The translations under genes and the position numbers were made by a program. Shown piece by piece: positions 8,959-20,580 of a stretch of 64,000 bases of DNA (positions within the stretch are counted from its first letter, which is position 1; every line of letters starts with the position of its first letter). The notes under the pieces are model-generated. The model was not told the DNA's origin, ran no database searches, and was given only the letters and a program-made list of their open reading frames with translations. Source of the stretch: Myoxocephalus aenaeus (taxonomy: Eukaryota; Chordata; Actinopteri; Perciformes; Cottidae); NCBI GenBank assembly GCA_038501785.1, contig JBAMJR010000243.1, positions 1,224,501 to 1,288,500 on the forward strand, in the 5' to 3' direction.

Positions 8959-11528
8959 ATGAGTGGTGAAACTAAAATAAATATTATTTCATGGAATGTT
9001 AGGGGTCTTAGGAAGATAGTGAAATTAAAGCAAGTAATGTTGAGACTGAAGCAGCTTAAAACACAGATAGCTTTTATTCAAGAAACTCATTTGCTTTCCA
9101 GTGAATACATCCCCTTGAAAAGGAGATGGCCAGGTCAGGTCATATCTGCCTCATTTTCCTCTCAGGCAAGAGGGGTAGCAATACTTATTCACTCGTCTGT
9201 TCCATTACGAGTTTACAATACCATACAGGACACAGAAGGCAGATTTATTATTGTCCAGGGCTCTTTACTAAACCAAGATATTAATTTAATATGTCTATAA
9301 GGCCCTAACAACGATGATACACAGTTTTATAATAACCTGTTCCTAACTTTATCAACATTGCATGGTCATATTTGTATGGCAGGAGACTTTAACTGTACTC
9401 TTAATCCAATACTGGATAAATTATCAGGTAGGTGTGGACACCTCACATACGTAGAGTAGGAAAGCAATACAACATTTTATGTGTGAGTTAAACCTTTGTG
9501 ATATCTGGAGACATAAGAACCCTTCCAGACGGGAATATTCATGTCACTCTGTTACACATAATACCTACTCCCGCATAGACTATTTCCTCATCTCTAAATC
9601 TATGATACCTAATGTGAATGACTCACTGTATAAAAGTATCGTCATCTCGGATCATGCTTTACTACTAGTCAATTATACTGTCAAAACAGCCAGTAAGGGT
9701 CCCACTATATGGCGATTGAGCCCACGATGGTTACATGATAATGAGTTTTTCAAATTTGTTGGAACCAATATTGATGTCTATTTCGAAGTCAACACTACTC
9801 AAACATCAGCGTCTACAAGATGGGAGGCATTTAAGGCCTATATACGAGGCCAAATGATCAGCTATACAAGCAGCATATCTAATAAACAGCACCTAAAATT
9901 GATGGAGCTAGAGAAAGATATCAAAGAACTTGAGACAGAAATTAATCTTAATGAGATTAGACAGAGACTGGCCATTCTTAGAGCACAGTATAATGAACTA
10001 CCCACAAATAAAGCATTATATAGCATAATGAAACTGAAACAGACATTCTACGACCAAGGAGAAATGGCAGGGAAACTTCTGGCCTGGCGTTTAAATTCAA
10101 TGCAGAATGAAAGATCAATTTTAGAAATTGAATCAGAGAAAGGGACAATTACGAACCCTCAAGAAATAAATAGCACTTTCCAGGCATTTTATTCTAAATT
10201 GTATACATCAGAAAGTCCAGCTACATCTTACACACTCCACAGCTTCCTAGGTCAGATAGAAATACCGCTCCTTGGGGAGAGCGCAAAACAGGAACTTAAT
10301 TCACCAATTGTAATATCTGAGTTGTCAGAGGCCATAGACAGTATGAAAGGCAGTAAAGCTCCAGGACCTGACGGTGTACCTATCGAAATCTACAAAAAAT
10401 TCAAGGACATGCTAATGGCTCCGTTACTGAATATGTTTGAAGAATCACTTGGAAATGATGCTCTCCCCCCATCTCTGCGGAACGCTCTTATAACCTTAAT
10501 ATTAAAGCCAGGTAAGCCCTCCACAAAGTGTGAATCCTACCGCCCCATCTCCTTAATTAATAACGATGTGAAAATATTAGCAAAGGTCCTTGCCAGAAGG
10601 TTGGAGAAACACTTGCCGTCTATTGTAGCCTTAGATCAAAATGGATTTATTAAAGGAAGACAGGGCTCTCACAATATCCGTAGAATGATGAACATTATAT
10701 ATGTCAAGAAAGAAATACCTGATGTGGCTGTGATAGGACTTGATGCGGAAAAGGCCTTTGATAGGGTCGAGCATGAATACCTATTTGAAGTGCTTAACCG
10801 TTTTGGAATAGGCAACTACTTCCTTAGTTGGATCAAACTCTTATATCATCAATCAAGTGCTTCAGTAATGACCAACTATATGGTATCAAAACGGCTCTCT
10901 CTTTGTAGAGGCACAAGACAAGGATGTCCTTTGTCTCCTCTTCTTTTTGTCCTGGCCATTGAACCTCTAGCAATTGCAATTAGAGGCAATAGTGAGATAA
11001 CTGGTATCACAATTAATGATATTGAGAATAAAATAGGATTATTTGCGGATGATATAGTGCTCTTTCTGACAGACTTGAAACGATCTATTCCTTCTTTATT
11101 AAGCTTTATAGAAACTATGGTAGTTTCTCAGGTTATAAGGTTAATGCATCCAAGTCTACAATCCTATTCTTGAAAAAAAAATACACCATTTAAGAATATT
11201 GTGGACAGCTTTACATACCTCGGAGTTAAAATCACGCCTACAATAGAAGCCATGGTACCTACTAACTATAACCCTGTGACTGAGTCAGTAGTTGAATCCA
11301 TTAATAGATGGACATCTTTGCCAATTTCCATGATTGGGTGTATTAATATTCTGAAGATGAATATTCTTCCTAAATTTCTGTACCTTTTTCAAACCATCCC
11401 ACTTGCTGCTCCTTCTAATTTTTTTAGTAAAATGAAGCAGCTTTTTTGTAAGTACATTTGGAACGATAGACGCTCAAGACTGCGCATGACCCTGCTATAC
11501 CTACCATATGACAGAGGTGGGTTAAAAC

Positions 11529-12753
11529 CAGTGGTGTATAGTAACGAAGTAGAAATACTTCGTTACTGTACTTAAGTAGTTTTTTTGGATATCTGTACTC
11601 TACTTTACTATTTATATTTCTGTTTACTTTTACTTTTACTTCACTACATTTTGCAAAGAAAACTGATACTTTTACTCCGATACATTTCCCCTGAAACCTT
11701 CGTTACTCGCTACAAAATCAAATCTATCTCTAGAAAGAAAAAGAAAAAAAACACACCCGGGACTGTGGTGGAACACAGACTCCACCAAGCAGGTTTTGCG
11801 AATCACAATGTTTTGCATTTTCCCTCTACATCCTCTCGTCCAGCGCTCCCGAACCTTTATGCGCCACAGACCGGTTACGTGAAGACAATATTGTCACCGA
11901 CCGGGTCCGACCTCGGAGAGACAGGAGACAACGACACCTGACGTGTGTTCGTTATGTCCAGTCTACTGACTCTACTGCTAACTAAACCTTTAGTCCAGTC
12001 TACTGCTTAACTTATAACCCGCTGCACAAAGAGGATGTTGGAATGGAAGCAGGTTTTCATGCTTTTTTGGCGATCTCAGGATACTCTGCCTTGGTTTTAA
12101 TCCAGAACACCGACAGAGTTGAAACAGATTTAAGTTTCATTTTTAGGGTAACGTAACATATTGACATGTGTCAAGAGGTTCCGTCTGAGGTTACCACAGA
12201 CGGATGTATCTGGTCATTTTTCACAATAAAACATTTTTACGGACTTGATTTTTTTAATTTAACTTACATTTTTCATTAATTCTTTCTGTTCCGGGCGGAA
12301 TGAGCATACTTATAACCACACTGTTACAACTCCTTCATAGTGTCATATTGCTTTTTGGAGAATTATGATGATAAGTTCATAGTAGATGCAAAATTATACT
12401 TAGGTACAATATATTATGTTGAACATAATATATATGGATGGATCACAGCCAACCCAGTTATTTTATCAACACAACTCCTGGTCCTTGGTCACGGTGGCCA
12501 CAGCACTTCTCAAAATTCTGACCCATTGCTTTTTTATTAAAAGCATGTACTTGTACTTTTACTTTCAATACTTAAGTACATTTTATATCAGAAAAATACT
12601 TTTGATACTTAAGTACAGAAAATATCAGATACTTTAAGACTTTTACTCAAGTAGTATTTTATTAGGTGACTTTTACTTTTACTGGAGTAATTTTCCAGTA
12701 AGGTATCTTTACTTTTACTCAAGTATGGCTTTTGGGTACTTTATACAACACTG
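11529..12753. mobile_element. Tol2-like hAT element, non-autonomous, copy 1
   Basis: 1225 bp starting cagtggtgtatagtaacg and ending tactttatacaacactg (inverted-repeat ends CAGTGgTGTATA/CAGTGtTGTATA), flanked by a perfect 8-bp duplication GTTAAAAC (11521-11528 and 12754-12761) as hAT transposition makes. Subterminal tacttaagtac and acttttactttt repeats resemble Tol2 ends. No transposase ORF, so it needed a helper. Nearly identical to copy 2 at 22099-23308. Confidence 0.92.
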
Positions 12754-13096
12754 GTTAAAACTCCCTTATCTCCAGGGATACTATTGGGCTGCCCAACTAC
12801 GAGCAGCCTCATATTGGTTTGAACACCAGTCAACGCTGCACTGGATAAGAATGGAGGAAACTACAACTTCAAAAATCCCCTTATATCTCTACCTTTATTC
12901 AGCAAACTTAGCCACTTTAAAGAAGCACACGGCAAACCCCTTTGTTAAAAATACGCTGACAGTATGGCATGAGGTGTTAAGTTATCTTGGAGAAAAAACT
13001 CCTCTATCCCAATATTCACCTATATGGGGGAACAGAAACTCTACACCAGGTACTAACGACCCTGGTTTTAAGTTACAGAGGTATCGCAAAGATTTC

Positions 13097-13170
13097 AGAT
13101 TTGTATGATTATAAAAGCCATGGCTTTTATAATCATACAAATCTTAAAAGAGTATGCATACTCTTTTAAG
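13097..13170. repeat. Two abutting perfect palindromes inside LINE ORF2
   Basis: A 48-bp palindrome (13097-13144, arms of 24, centre ccatgg) overlaps by 2 nt a 28-bp palindrome (13143-13170, centre tgca). They interrupt the conserved ORF2 reading between the residues KISDLYD-like and SFNEIKLKF-like parts. Confidence 0.95.
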
Positions 13171-13989
13171 TTTTAATGAGATCAAGCTCAAGTTTAGCAT
13201 AGCTACAACACATTTTTTCAAGTATCTCCAGATAAGAAGTTTCATAACAAAGACACAGAACTCTGTAAATCCCCCCTATCTAAACTCATTAGAAAAGATA
13301 GTTTTAAAACATCATGGATCAGCTGGACTAATCTCAAAGTATTACCATACTATCATAGCTGCAGCAAAGGAATCTTCAGAGGACAAAAGACTAGCATGGT
13401 GTTCAGACCTAAATGAGGAAATCACGGTAGAAGAGTGGCAGGACATCTGTCTACAGGGTCAGGTTCAAACAATAAACTCTAGATTTAAACTACTCCAGTA
13501 TAAATGGGTGATGAGAACTTACATTACTCCAGAGTTATTACATCGCATTTACCCCCAAAACTCCAGATACATGTGTTAAATGTGGTATACATAAAGGTAG
13601 TTTATCTCATTGCCTCTGGGAATGCACTCTCATCCAAGACTTCTGGAAAGAGATTATTACTATTATTTCTATCTGTATCAACGAACAACTTACACTATGT
13701 CCAAAACTCTGTCTTTTTGGGTGTTTCCCAGCAAACAGTACACTTAACAAAAGCAAAAAAAAGATGGTCATATACTGCCTTCTGGAAGCTAAACATAACA
13801 TTGCAATGGCTTGGAAATCTGTCCACAGGCCGAGCAAACAAAAGTGGATAGAAGGACTGCTGCGGTGCCTTGCCCTGGAGAAACTTACTTATGTAGTTAA
13901 AAAGAAATATCACACATTTGCAAACATTTGGGGCTCATTTATGGAGTTTCTGGAGGGGGAAGATTTTGTTGCAACGCTGTAGTCTATCG

Positions 13990-14052
13990 TTTCCCCTTTT
14001 TATATGTATATGTGTGTATGTATATGTGTGTATGTATGTATATGTATATGTA

Positions 14053-14142
<90 letters not shown>
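13990..14142. repeat. TG/TA microsatellite, left part
   Basis: tatgtgtg tracts pass into (ta)n. It is split from its right part (15594-15760) by the DNA element between them. Frame-open translations of YI repeats are meaningless. Confidence 0.95.
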
Positions 14143-14148
<6 letters not shown>

Positions 14149-14953
14149 TGCTGTCAAGCGATTAAAATATTTAATCGCGATTAATCGCATTTATGTCATA
14201 GTTAACTCGCGATTAATCGCAATTAATCGCAATTTTTTTTGTTGCATTTTAATGCTCTTATCAACATGAAAAAGTGGATTGGCTTGCTTTATTTTATTGA
14301 AAAACAACTGCCAAACAGGGCGGTACAAAATAAAATCACTGCACATTTCAGGTAAACAAGGGTTTACAAAATAAAATTATAGAGTGCAACAGGCATGAAA
14401 ACGGGTCAGGGGTGAAAAAGGTGAGAAGGATATTACCCCTCTAGGGGGTCCGGGGGCATGCTCCCCCGTAAGAAACATTTAAATATTCCATATTTTAAAG
14501 CATCAATCTGATGCATTTTGAGATGCTTTTTTTGCCAACCTGGGGAGAGCTGGAGAAACTTAACTTCAGCCATGAGTCAAAAATTATTATGGCCTCCTTA
14601 CTAAGTATTATGCAAGCCATTTCATGCCAGCCTGTCACTGGTCTAACATTTACAGTATATGAGGCACAATGTGGTAAGGGAGAGCATGGCTGCCTTTGTT
14701 AGCATCATTTATATCTTTGATGCAGAGAATGCATCTGGTGAATCCCTGACTGTTGATTTTGGAGAATACATCTCCTAGATGAAAGGACACCTCTTGCCCT
14801 TTTATTGAGACCTTGCCTTCCAGTTTTAGCCACGACCAGTTCCAGCTGCATTTCAATCCAGCTGTTTAACAATGGCTGCATCCTTCTCCCCTAACACACT
14901 CATTCTGCAAAAATAATGTTTGTATTGGTGTTAACTTCTAGTTTAGCCTTATT

Positions 14954-15145
14954 CAGACCTGCCAACCTTGATATACAACCTATATATTGATAAGTCATTA
15001 AATACTCATCATGCATTATATTGCATTGCATATAATGTGTGCTGGTCAATTAGTCTAAAATTAATTTTAGACTAATTTTTACCAGCGTACTTTGACGTCA
15101 AAATGCGTATCCGCTACGCAAATTGCGTACAGGTTGGCAGGTCTG
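14954..15145. mobile_element. 192-bp MITE nested in the DNA element
   Basis: Ends cagacctgccaacct / aggttggcaggtctg are perfect 15-bp inverted repeats, flanked by direct CTTATT (14948-14953 and 15146-15151). Its middle carries a perfect 28-bp palindrome (15049-15076). Superfamily unknown to me. Confidence 0.8.
15049..15076. repeat. Perfect 28-bp palindrome in the MITE
   Basis: attagtctaaaatt followed directly by its reverse complement, close to the middle of the 192-bp MITE. Confidence 0.95.
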
Positions 15146-15593
15146 CTTATTGATAGAACGGTGGACCACTTTACCTTCTGCCTTGTCAGTCCCCTCACCT
15201 CAAAATCTGCCTCCTCAAACACGGCATAAGCTAATAATTTTCCACCGGAGCTTTAGCTAGCTGGCTAACGTTGCGTTCTCTCCTGCTGTGTTCAATGTGT
15301 TCACTCGCGCTCCCTTCTGGCACGCGCACCTGTTCGCAGTTCACTGAATATCATTCATTTTGCCGTATCGCGCTCACCGTTCATTCATTTCAAACCGTAA
15401 CGTTAGCTTAGCTTCCAAGCCCAAACGGCGTGCCTATTGTTTTGCTTCCGGTTGAGCTACATCCGGCGTGGTGCTCGCGGAAAAAAAAAAAATTGAAAAA
15501 TTAAAATGCGTTAACGCCGTTAATCAAATTGACAGCATTAAAATTGGTTTGCGTTAAAGCCGTTAATAACGCGCTAATATGACAGCACTAATA

Positions 15594-15631
15594 TATATAT
15601 GTGTGTGTGTGTGTATATGTATGTATGTATG

Positions 15632-15690
<59 letters not shown>

Positions 15691-15691
15691 A

Positions 15692-15760
<69 letters not shown>
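15594..15760. repeat. TG/TA microsatellite, right part
   Basis: Continues the simple repeat left of the DNA element: (ta)n with (tg)n and tatg blocks. After it the LINE 3' UTR resumes (ttcttttcttttggtcctc). Confidence 0.95.
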
Positions 15761-15762
<2 letters not shown>

Positions 15763-16117
15763 TTTTCTTTTGGTCCTCTCTTTTATTTCTTCTCTCACAA
15801 GTCACATTTAAGGAATGTGGGAGCATTCCATTTGTCGGTTATATGTATCTATTTGTGCATATGCATATCTGTCATCTTCTATTGTTATTTGTTGGTTCTC
15901 TGTTGAGGAACAGTCAGTAACACTTAACAAGAGAAAAAAAAAATATATATATATATATTATTGATATCTTTATCTGAAATGCCTATGCGTTATTTTTGTT
16001 GTGCCTTTTGTTTGTTATGTTCTGTCTTGTGTTTGTTTGTGCATTGTGGAAAAGACAACAATAAAACTATTTTGTTAGTGTGCACCTGTATGAGACACTT
16101 AACACTGTAATACAGAA

Positions 16118-17607
16118 CTATGTAGACTACAATGCCACTGGCCAATGTAAGAGAAAGAAGTAGACTACCATGCTACTGACCAAGGTAAGAGAGAAAGAAG
16201 TAGGCTACTATGCTACTGACCAATGTAAGAGAGAAAGAAGTAGGCTACTATGCTACGGGTCAATGTAAGAGAGAAAGAAGTAGGCTACCATGCTACTGGC
16301 CAAGGTAAGAGAGAAATAAGTAGGCTACCATGCTACTGGCCAAGGTAAGAGAGAAATAAGTAGGCTACTGACCAATGTAAGAGAGAAATAAGTAGGCTAC
16401 CATGCTACTGGCCAAGGTAAGAGAGAAAGAAGTAGGCTACCATACTACTGGCCAATGTAAGAGAGAAAGAAGTAGGCTACCATGCTACTAGCCAATGCAA
16501 GAGAGAAAGAAGTAGGCTACCATGCTACTGGCTAATGTAAGAGAGAAAGAAGTAGGCTACCATGCTACTAGCCAATGCAAGAGAGAAATAAGTAGGCTAC
16601 CATGCTACTGGACAATGTAAGAGAGAAAGAAGTAGGCTACCATGCTACTGGACAATGTAAGAGAGAAAGAAGTAGGCTACCATGCTACTGGCCAATGTAA
16701 GAGAGAAAGAAGTAGGCTACCATGCTACTAGCCAATGCAAGAGAGAAAGAAGTAGGCTACCATGCTACTGGACAATGTAAGAGAGAAAGAAGTAGGCTAC
16801 CATGCTACTGGACTGTAAGAGAGAAAGAAGTAGGCTACCATGCTACTGGTCAATGCAAGAGAGAAAGAAGTAGGCTACCATGCTACTGGTCAATGTAAGA
16901 GAGAAAGAAGTAGGCTACCATGCTACTAGCCAATGCAAGAGAGAAATAAGTAGGCTACCATGCTACTGGACAATGTAAGAGAGAAAGAAGTAGGCTACCA
17001 TGCTACTGGTCAATGTAAGAGAGAAAGAAGTAGGCTACCATGCTACTGGACTGTAAGAGAGAAAGAAGTAGGCTACCATGCTACTGGTCAATGCAAGAGA
17101 GAAATAAGTAGGCTACCATGCTACTAGCCAATGTAAGAGAGAAAGAAGTAGGCTACCATGCTACTAGCCAATGCAAGAGAGAAAGAAGTAGGCTACCATG
17201 CTACTGGACAATGTAAGAGAGAAAGAAGTAGGCTACCATGCTACTGGCCAATGTAAGAGAGAAAGAAGTAGGCTACCATGCTACTGGCCAATGTAAGATA
17301 AAGAAGTAGGCTACCATGCTACTGGCTAATGTAAGAGAGAAAGAAGTAGGCTACCATGCTACTGGTCAATGTAAGAGAGAAAGAAGTAGGCTACCATGCT
17401 ACTGGTCAATGTAAGAGAGAAAGAAGTAGGCTACCATGCTACTGGCCAATGTAAGATAAAGAAGTAGGCTACCATGCTACTGGCTAATGTAAGAGAGAAA
17501 GAAGCAGACTACCATGCTACTGGCCAATGTAAGAGAAAGAAGTAGACTACCATGCTACTGGTCAATGTAAGAGAAAGAAGTAGACTACCATGCTACTGGT
17601 CAATGTA
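16118..17607. repeat. 40-bp minisatellite, about 37 copies
   Basis: Unit agagagaaagaagtaggcta followed by ccatgctactggccaatgta, with higher-order variants (ggacaatgt, gccaatgca, ggactgtaag short form, agataaag short form). Variants recur in blocks, indicating unequal exchange. It begins about 40 bp after the LINE 3' end. No unique spacers, so not a CRISPR-like array. Confidence 0.97.
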
Positions 17608-17727
17608 CAGTAAACGAGAAGTAAGTAGGGTACTCACTTGTTAAGTTACCTGTTCACTTTTGTATTGATTTACTATTTACCTTTATTTTTTGTACAGGAA
17701 TTTATTTAGGCTCTTTACCTGTGTACA

Positions 17728-17796
17728 ACTGGTTTTAATTCTATATTTTGATTTTATAGGTATAGTATAAAAGCAAAATATAGAATTAAAACCAGT
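17728..17796. repeat. Inverted repeat, 23-bp arms, 23-nt spacer
   Basis: actggttttaattctatatt plus ttg (17728-17750) recurs as its exact reverse complement at 17774-17796; the spacer itself contains a weaker ttttata/tataaaa pair. Confidence 0.95.
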
Positions 17797-17927
17797 AGGC
17801 CTAATGTGTGATGCTATTCATGTGATGAATATTTTCTTGTTGATATAAAGCCAAAGTTTATGAGCTCCGCTTAAGCCCCAGCCATTTTTATCAAAAATAC
17901 CGAATGGTTTGCATACCAGAATCAGAA

Positions 17928-18060
17928 TCAGAATCAAAAAACGTTTATTTGCCAGGAATGTTTACACAAACGAGGAATTTTTCTAGGCGGAAGGTGCATA
18001 CATTAGACATGAGACGTTAGACGAGACAAACGACAATCAACAATCAATGACAACAACAGT
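17928..18060 (-). mobile_element. LINE 3' tail with (AGAATC)n, reverse orientation
   Basis: agaatcagaatcagaatc, then aaaaaacgtttatttgccag and aggaatttttctaggcgg: the reverse complement of a common fish LINE 3' end whose tail is (GATTCT)n. Coding part absent. Confidence 0.6.
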
Positions 18061-18185
18061 GCAATGGCTATTAAATTAAGTATAAGATAACCCATACTAA
18101 ATACAGAATATCTCCTCGACCACAAGGGCTATTTGAACAATTTCAAAAGGTATAATATACAGAACACACTTGTTTAACCTTTTAA

Positions 18186-18988
18186 GCCCCATGGCATTTT
18201 AAAGGATTCTGCTTGAAATAACAAACTAAAAAGGGTGTATCTCTGCAACCACAAGGGTTATTTGATTAATGTTGGTGTTATAATAAAGGTAACCCATGTG
18301 AGCTTTTGTTCAGATGTGTAAATATTAGTATATATGTTACTGGTTATCTCAAATCTCTTTGAAATGATGCTTCCAAAATCTCCCAAATCATATCACAATA
18401 TGTGAACAGTCTCTCTGCAAAGTTTGACTTTGAAAAAGTTAAGCAGAACAAAGTCAGAGAGGTAAAGTACAGAGAGAATTTAGGCGAGGTTTAAAAAATT
18501 TGCATTTCGGTAAATTTCTGTGACATTTGTATTTTTTCATGTAGCAAACCTTATATTTCACTTGTATATTACTTATGGTGTTCAATACACTTATATCAGT
18601 GTGGATTTACTGGGAAAGATGCATTTTTTCTTCTAATAAACAAAGGTAGGCAGCATTTTCTGACTCAGTGATTCATGTTGCTGTGTTCTTTGGTTCTTAT
18701 CTCGGTGATGCTTTGAAGCAGAGGGATTTGGTGAATAGATTTGGAATCTGTGTGGAATTGTCTTGCTTTTTGCCATCTGGTTTGTTCTGATAGCACTGAG
18801 CTACGGGTTGCTAGTTCATGACAAAATTATGACTATGATATTTTAATAATTATTTTAGTTGGTGTTTGAGTTGCGTTGAAATGGCTAATTATTATAGCCC
18901 AGGTTCTCTTGTTTAATTTGATGTGTAACATCAATATATTTGTGTATATAAAATGTGTAAAAAAGAACCTACATCGGGTCTGCGGGGC
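18186..18988. mobile_element. Possible piggyBac-like element between TTAA sites
   Basis: TTAA at 18182-18185 is followed by gccccatgg, and cgcagacccgatg-type sequence reads inward from TTAA at 18989-18992 (right end ctgcggggc). The short inverted ends GCCCC and TTAA borders fit piggyBac target use. The interior repeats tctctgcaaccacaaggg-type phrases that also occur near 18106, 28090 and 46240. No transposase ORF. Confidence 0.4.
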
Positions 18989-18992
18989 TTAA

Positions 18993-19720
18993 CAGTTATA
19001 TACACATGAGTTCATGTCGCCCTCTTCCCTCCTTTCAGTTGTCCTCCTCTGCTCATACACCAAGGCCATCTTCTTTTCGTAGTCCATCTTCTGAACATTG
19101 TAGTTTCACCGCTGCAGACCCACGTCACTAACATCCACCTGCCGGCGCATCATAATTATGTAGCTTAGTAAAAGTAGAGTCGCGGATTCTCTAAACACCG
19201 CAGTTGTCTTTTCCTAACTCGTGAATTCTCCTTCACATCTTTTCTTGACCCTGTGACGCTTTCCACAGAGGGCAAGGACAATTGCTTAGACATTAAGAGG
19301 TCATTTTTGACTATTCAACCGCACCCAGATAGACCAGGACAGTTCAGTTTACTCAAGTTCAGGCAGGGTCAACACCAGGAGATCAGTCATAAAGGGAAAC
19401 AATGCAAAAGGTGCTGGGGAAGGAATGAGGGATGAAAACAATCTAAGATGTGATAGCACCAAATAACGGCAGCAGACTACAGTTCAAACAAACATGTTAA
19501 TGAAGGTGCCAATACATATATGAATACGCACTTTATGAAAAATAGAGAAAAAAACATTGCTATTTTAAAATAAATAAAGTAATGAAGTGAAGTTTGGCCT
19601 GAAGGCGGCACCAGAAGGTACACAAATGTTACAAAATCCCCCAAAAAACTTTTAAAAGGTGCCAACATTTAAAATGTGGGTCGGCGTATGGCTCATATCA
19701 TTTGCTACTTAATCTAAGAG
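18993..19720. other. Unassigned stretch
   Basis: No gene or transposon end that I can support. The small open frame at 19253-19435 shows no recognisable domain and is treated as chance. Confidence 0.4.
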
Positions 19721-19751
19721 CAGGGGTCTCAAACTCAATTTGAGACCCCTG
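19721..19751. repeat. Hairpin at the hAT MITE left end
   Basis: caggggtctcaaa, five bases, then tttgagacccctg: the terminal repeat is mirrored within 31 bp, which is not a normal element end. Confidence 0.9.
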
Positions 19752-19798
19752 TGGCGGTGGCCACACAGAAAGCGCAATATCTTTGAAAGTTTACTTAT

Positions 19799-19832
19799 TT
19801 ATTTCGTCAAGATACATATCTTGACGAAATAA
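19799..19832. repeat. Palindrome, 16-bp arms, 2-nt spacer
   Basis: ttatttcgtcaagata, ca, then its exact reverse complement, inside the hAT MITE. Confidence 0.92.
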
Positions 19833-20349
19833 TATGCATCACTAAGCCTGGACCTGTACTTGCATGTATTAAAATTCATAGTCAAGAAAGGTTTCTCACA
19901 GATATGTGCTTCCAAAAAGGCACATTACCCAACTGATCACTTTTGTCTGCTCAGGGAAGGATGGAGGCAATTCTCTCAGAAATGGTCCAGTCACGTCTGG
20001 TTTTCCTTGTGCCTCTGAATTTAGCTTTTAGATCACTGTTGCAAGTCAATAAGTTCCATTTGCAACATACTCGGGACACTCTGAGTCTCCACATCCGCTG
20101 AGAAGGGGTCTGCAAACAGCTGCCTCACGTAACCTGCTCGCTTCTTATCCAAAACTGCCTGGCCAAACTAAATAAAACATTTTAATAGAATTTTGTTGTT
20201 TTATATCAATTGTATATTAAGGGGTAGTTTGAATTTATATGAAGAAAAAAAAATTGCAGCCCGGAAATATGATAATTTTGGCATTATGTAGCAAGCCGTT
20301 GGGAGGGGGGCCGCAAATGTATGACCAGTTTGAGACCCCTGATCTAAGA

Positions 20350-20580
20350 TAATCAAAATCAGAAAGACAATACATCAGAGAGTTACACAATACACACCCA
20401 TTATACACTCTGAAATGGTCCCAAAATGTTCCTGAAACTTGAACAATGATGACATGAAAACTGTGCTAGCTATCAAAATGCCCATTTGGCCAAATAAAGT
20501 CCAAAGTTTTGTTAACGTTTGAAACTTTAAATATTTTTTCTACGTTAAAGTATGGTGAGTCACTGTGGGCCAAAAGTTGA
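20350..20580. other. Short unassigned stretch before the CR1/Rex LINE
   Basis: Lies between the hAT MITE and the first recognisable RT codons. No feature seen. Confidence 0.4.

Larger units (their letters stand above)
8959..13982 (+). pseudogene. LINE ORF2 (endonuclease + reverse transcriptase), disrupted
   Basis: The AP-type endonuclease begins INIISWNVRGLRK, has QETHLL, MAGDFNC, SRIDYFLIS and SDHALL. The RT carries APGPDGVP, FIKGRQGSHNIRR, DAEKAFDRVEHEYL, RGTRQGCPLSPL and FADDIVLFL. A C-terminal zinc-knuckle-like region (CVKCG..SLSHCLWEC) precedes the end at 13982. Damage seen: TAT-to-TAA stop at 9298-9300, frameshifts near 9430, 11130 and 13570, the hAT insertion at 11529-12753, and a double palindrome at 13097-13170. 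The reading resumes across the hAT element after removing one target-site copy. Confidence 0.85.
14143..15593. mobile_element. DNA transposon with TATTAGTGCTGTCA inverted ends
   Basis: Left end tattagtgctgtcaa and right end tgacagcactaata form 14-bp terminal inverted repeats inside a (ta)n tract; the outer bases may belong to the TA target. Subterminal tandem motifs attaatcgc (left) and gcgttaa/ccgttaat (right) are typical of fish DNA elements. No transposase ORF. The superfamily is undetermined; TA-rich flanks hide the target duplication. Confidence 0.75.
8162..16075 (+). mobile_element. L1/Tx1-type LINE, old copy with nested insertions
   Basis: A non-LTR retrotransposon read left to right: ORF1 fragment (8173-8412), spacer, ORF2 with endonuclease and reverse transcriptase (8959-13982), then a 3' UTR that resumes after a microsatellite/DNA-element block and ends near caataaaactattttg (about 16060-16075). 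The hAT element at 11529-12753 and the DNA element at 14143-15593 are younger insertions. Stops and frameshifts in both ORFs show it is dead. Clade call (L1/Tx1) rests on the ORF1 type and on RT residues such as GCPLSPLLFVLAIEPLA. Confidence 0.85.
19721..20341. mobile_element. hAT MITE with CAGGGGTCTCAAACT ends
   Basis: Left end caggggtctcaaact and right end agtttgagacccctg are hAT-type inverted ends. ATCTAAGA stands on both sides (19712-19719, one base before the element, and 20342-20349), an 8-bp duplication. No transposase. The left end is followed at once by an inverted copy of itself (19739-19751), giving a terminal hairpin. Confidence 0.8.

Noticed and set aside
13918..15920. Open frames rich in YIYI and VCVC around the TA microsatellites
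   Set aside because: By-products of (ta)n and (tg)n repeats on both sides of the DNA element.
16118..17607. A CRISPR-like array
   Set aside because: Units are contiguous without unique spacers, in a vertebrate genome: a minisatellite.
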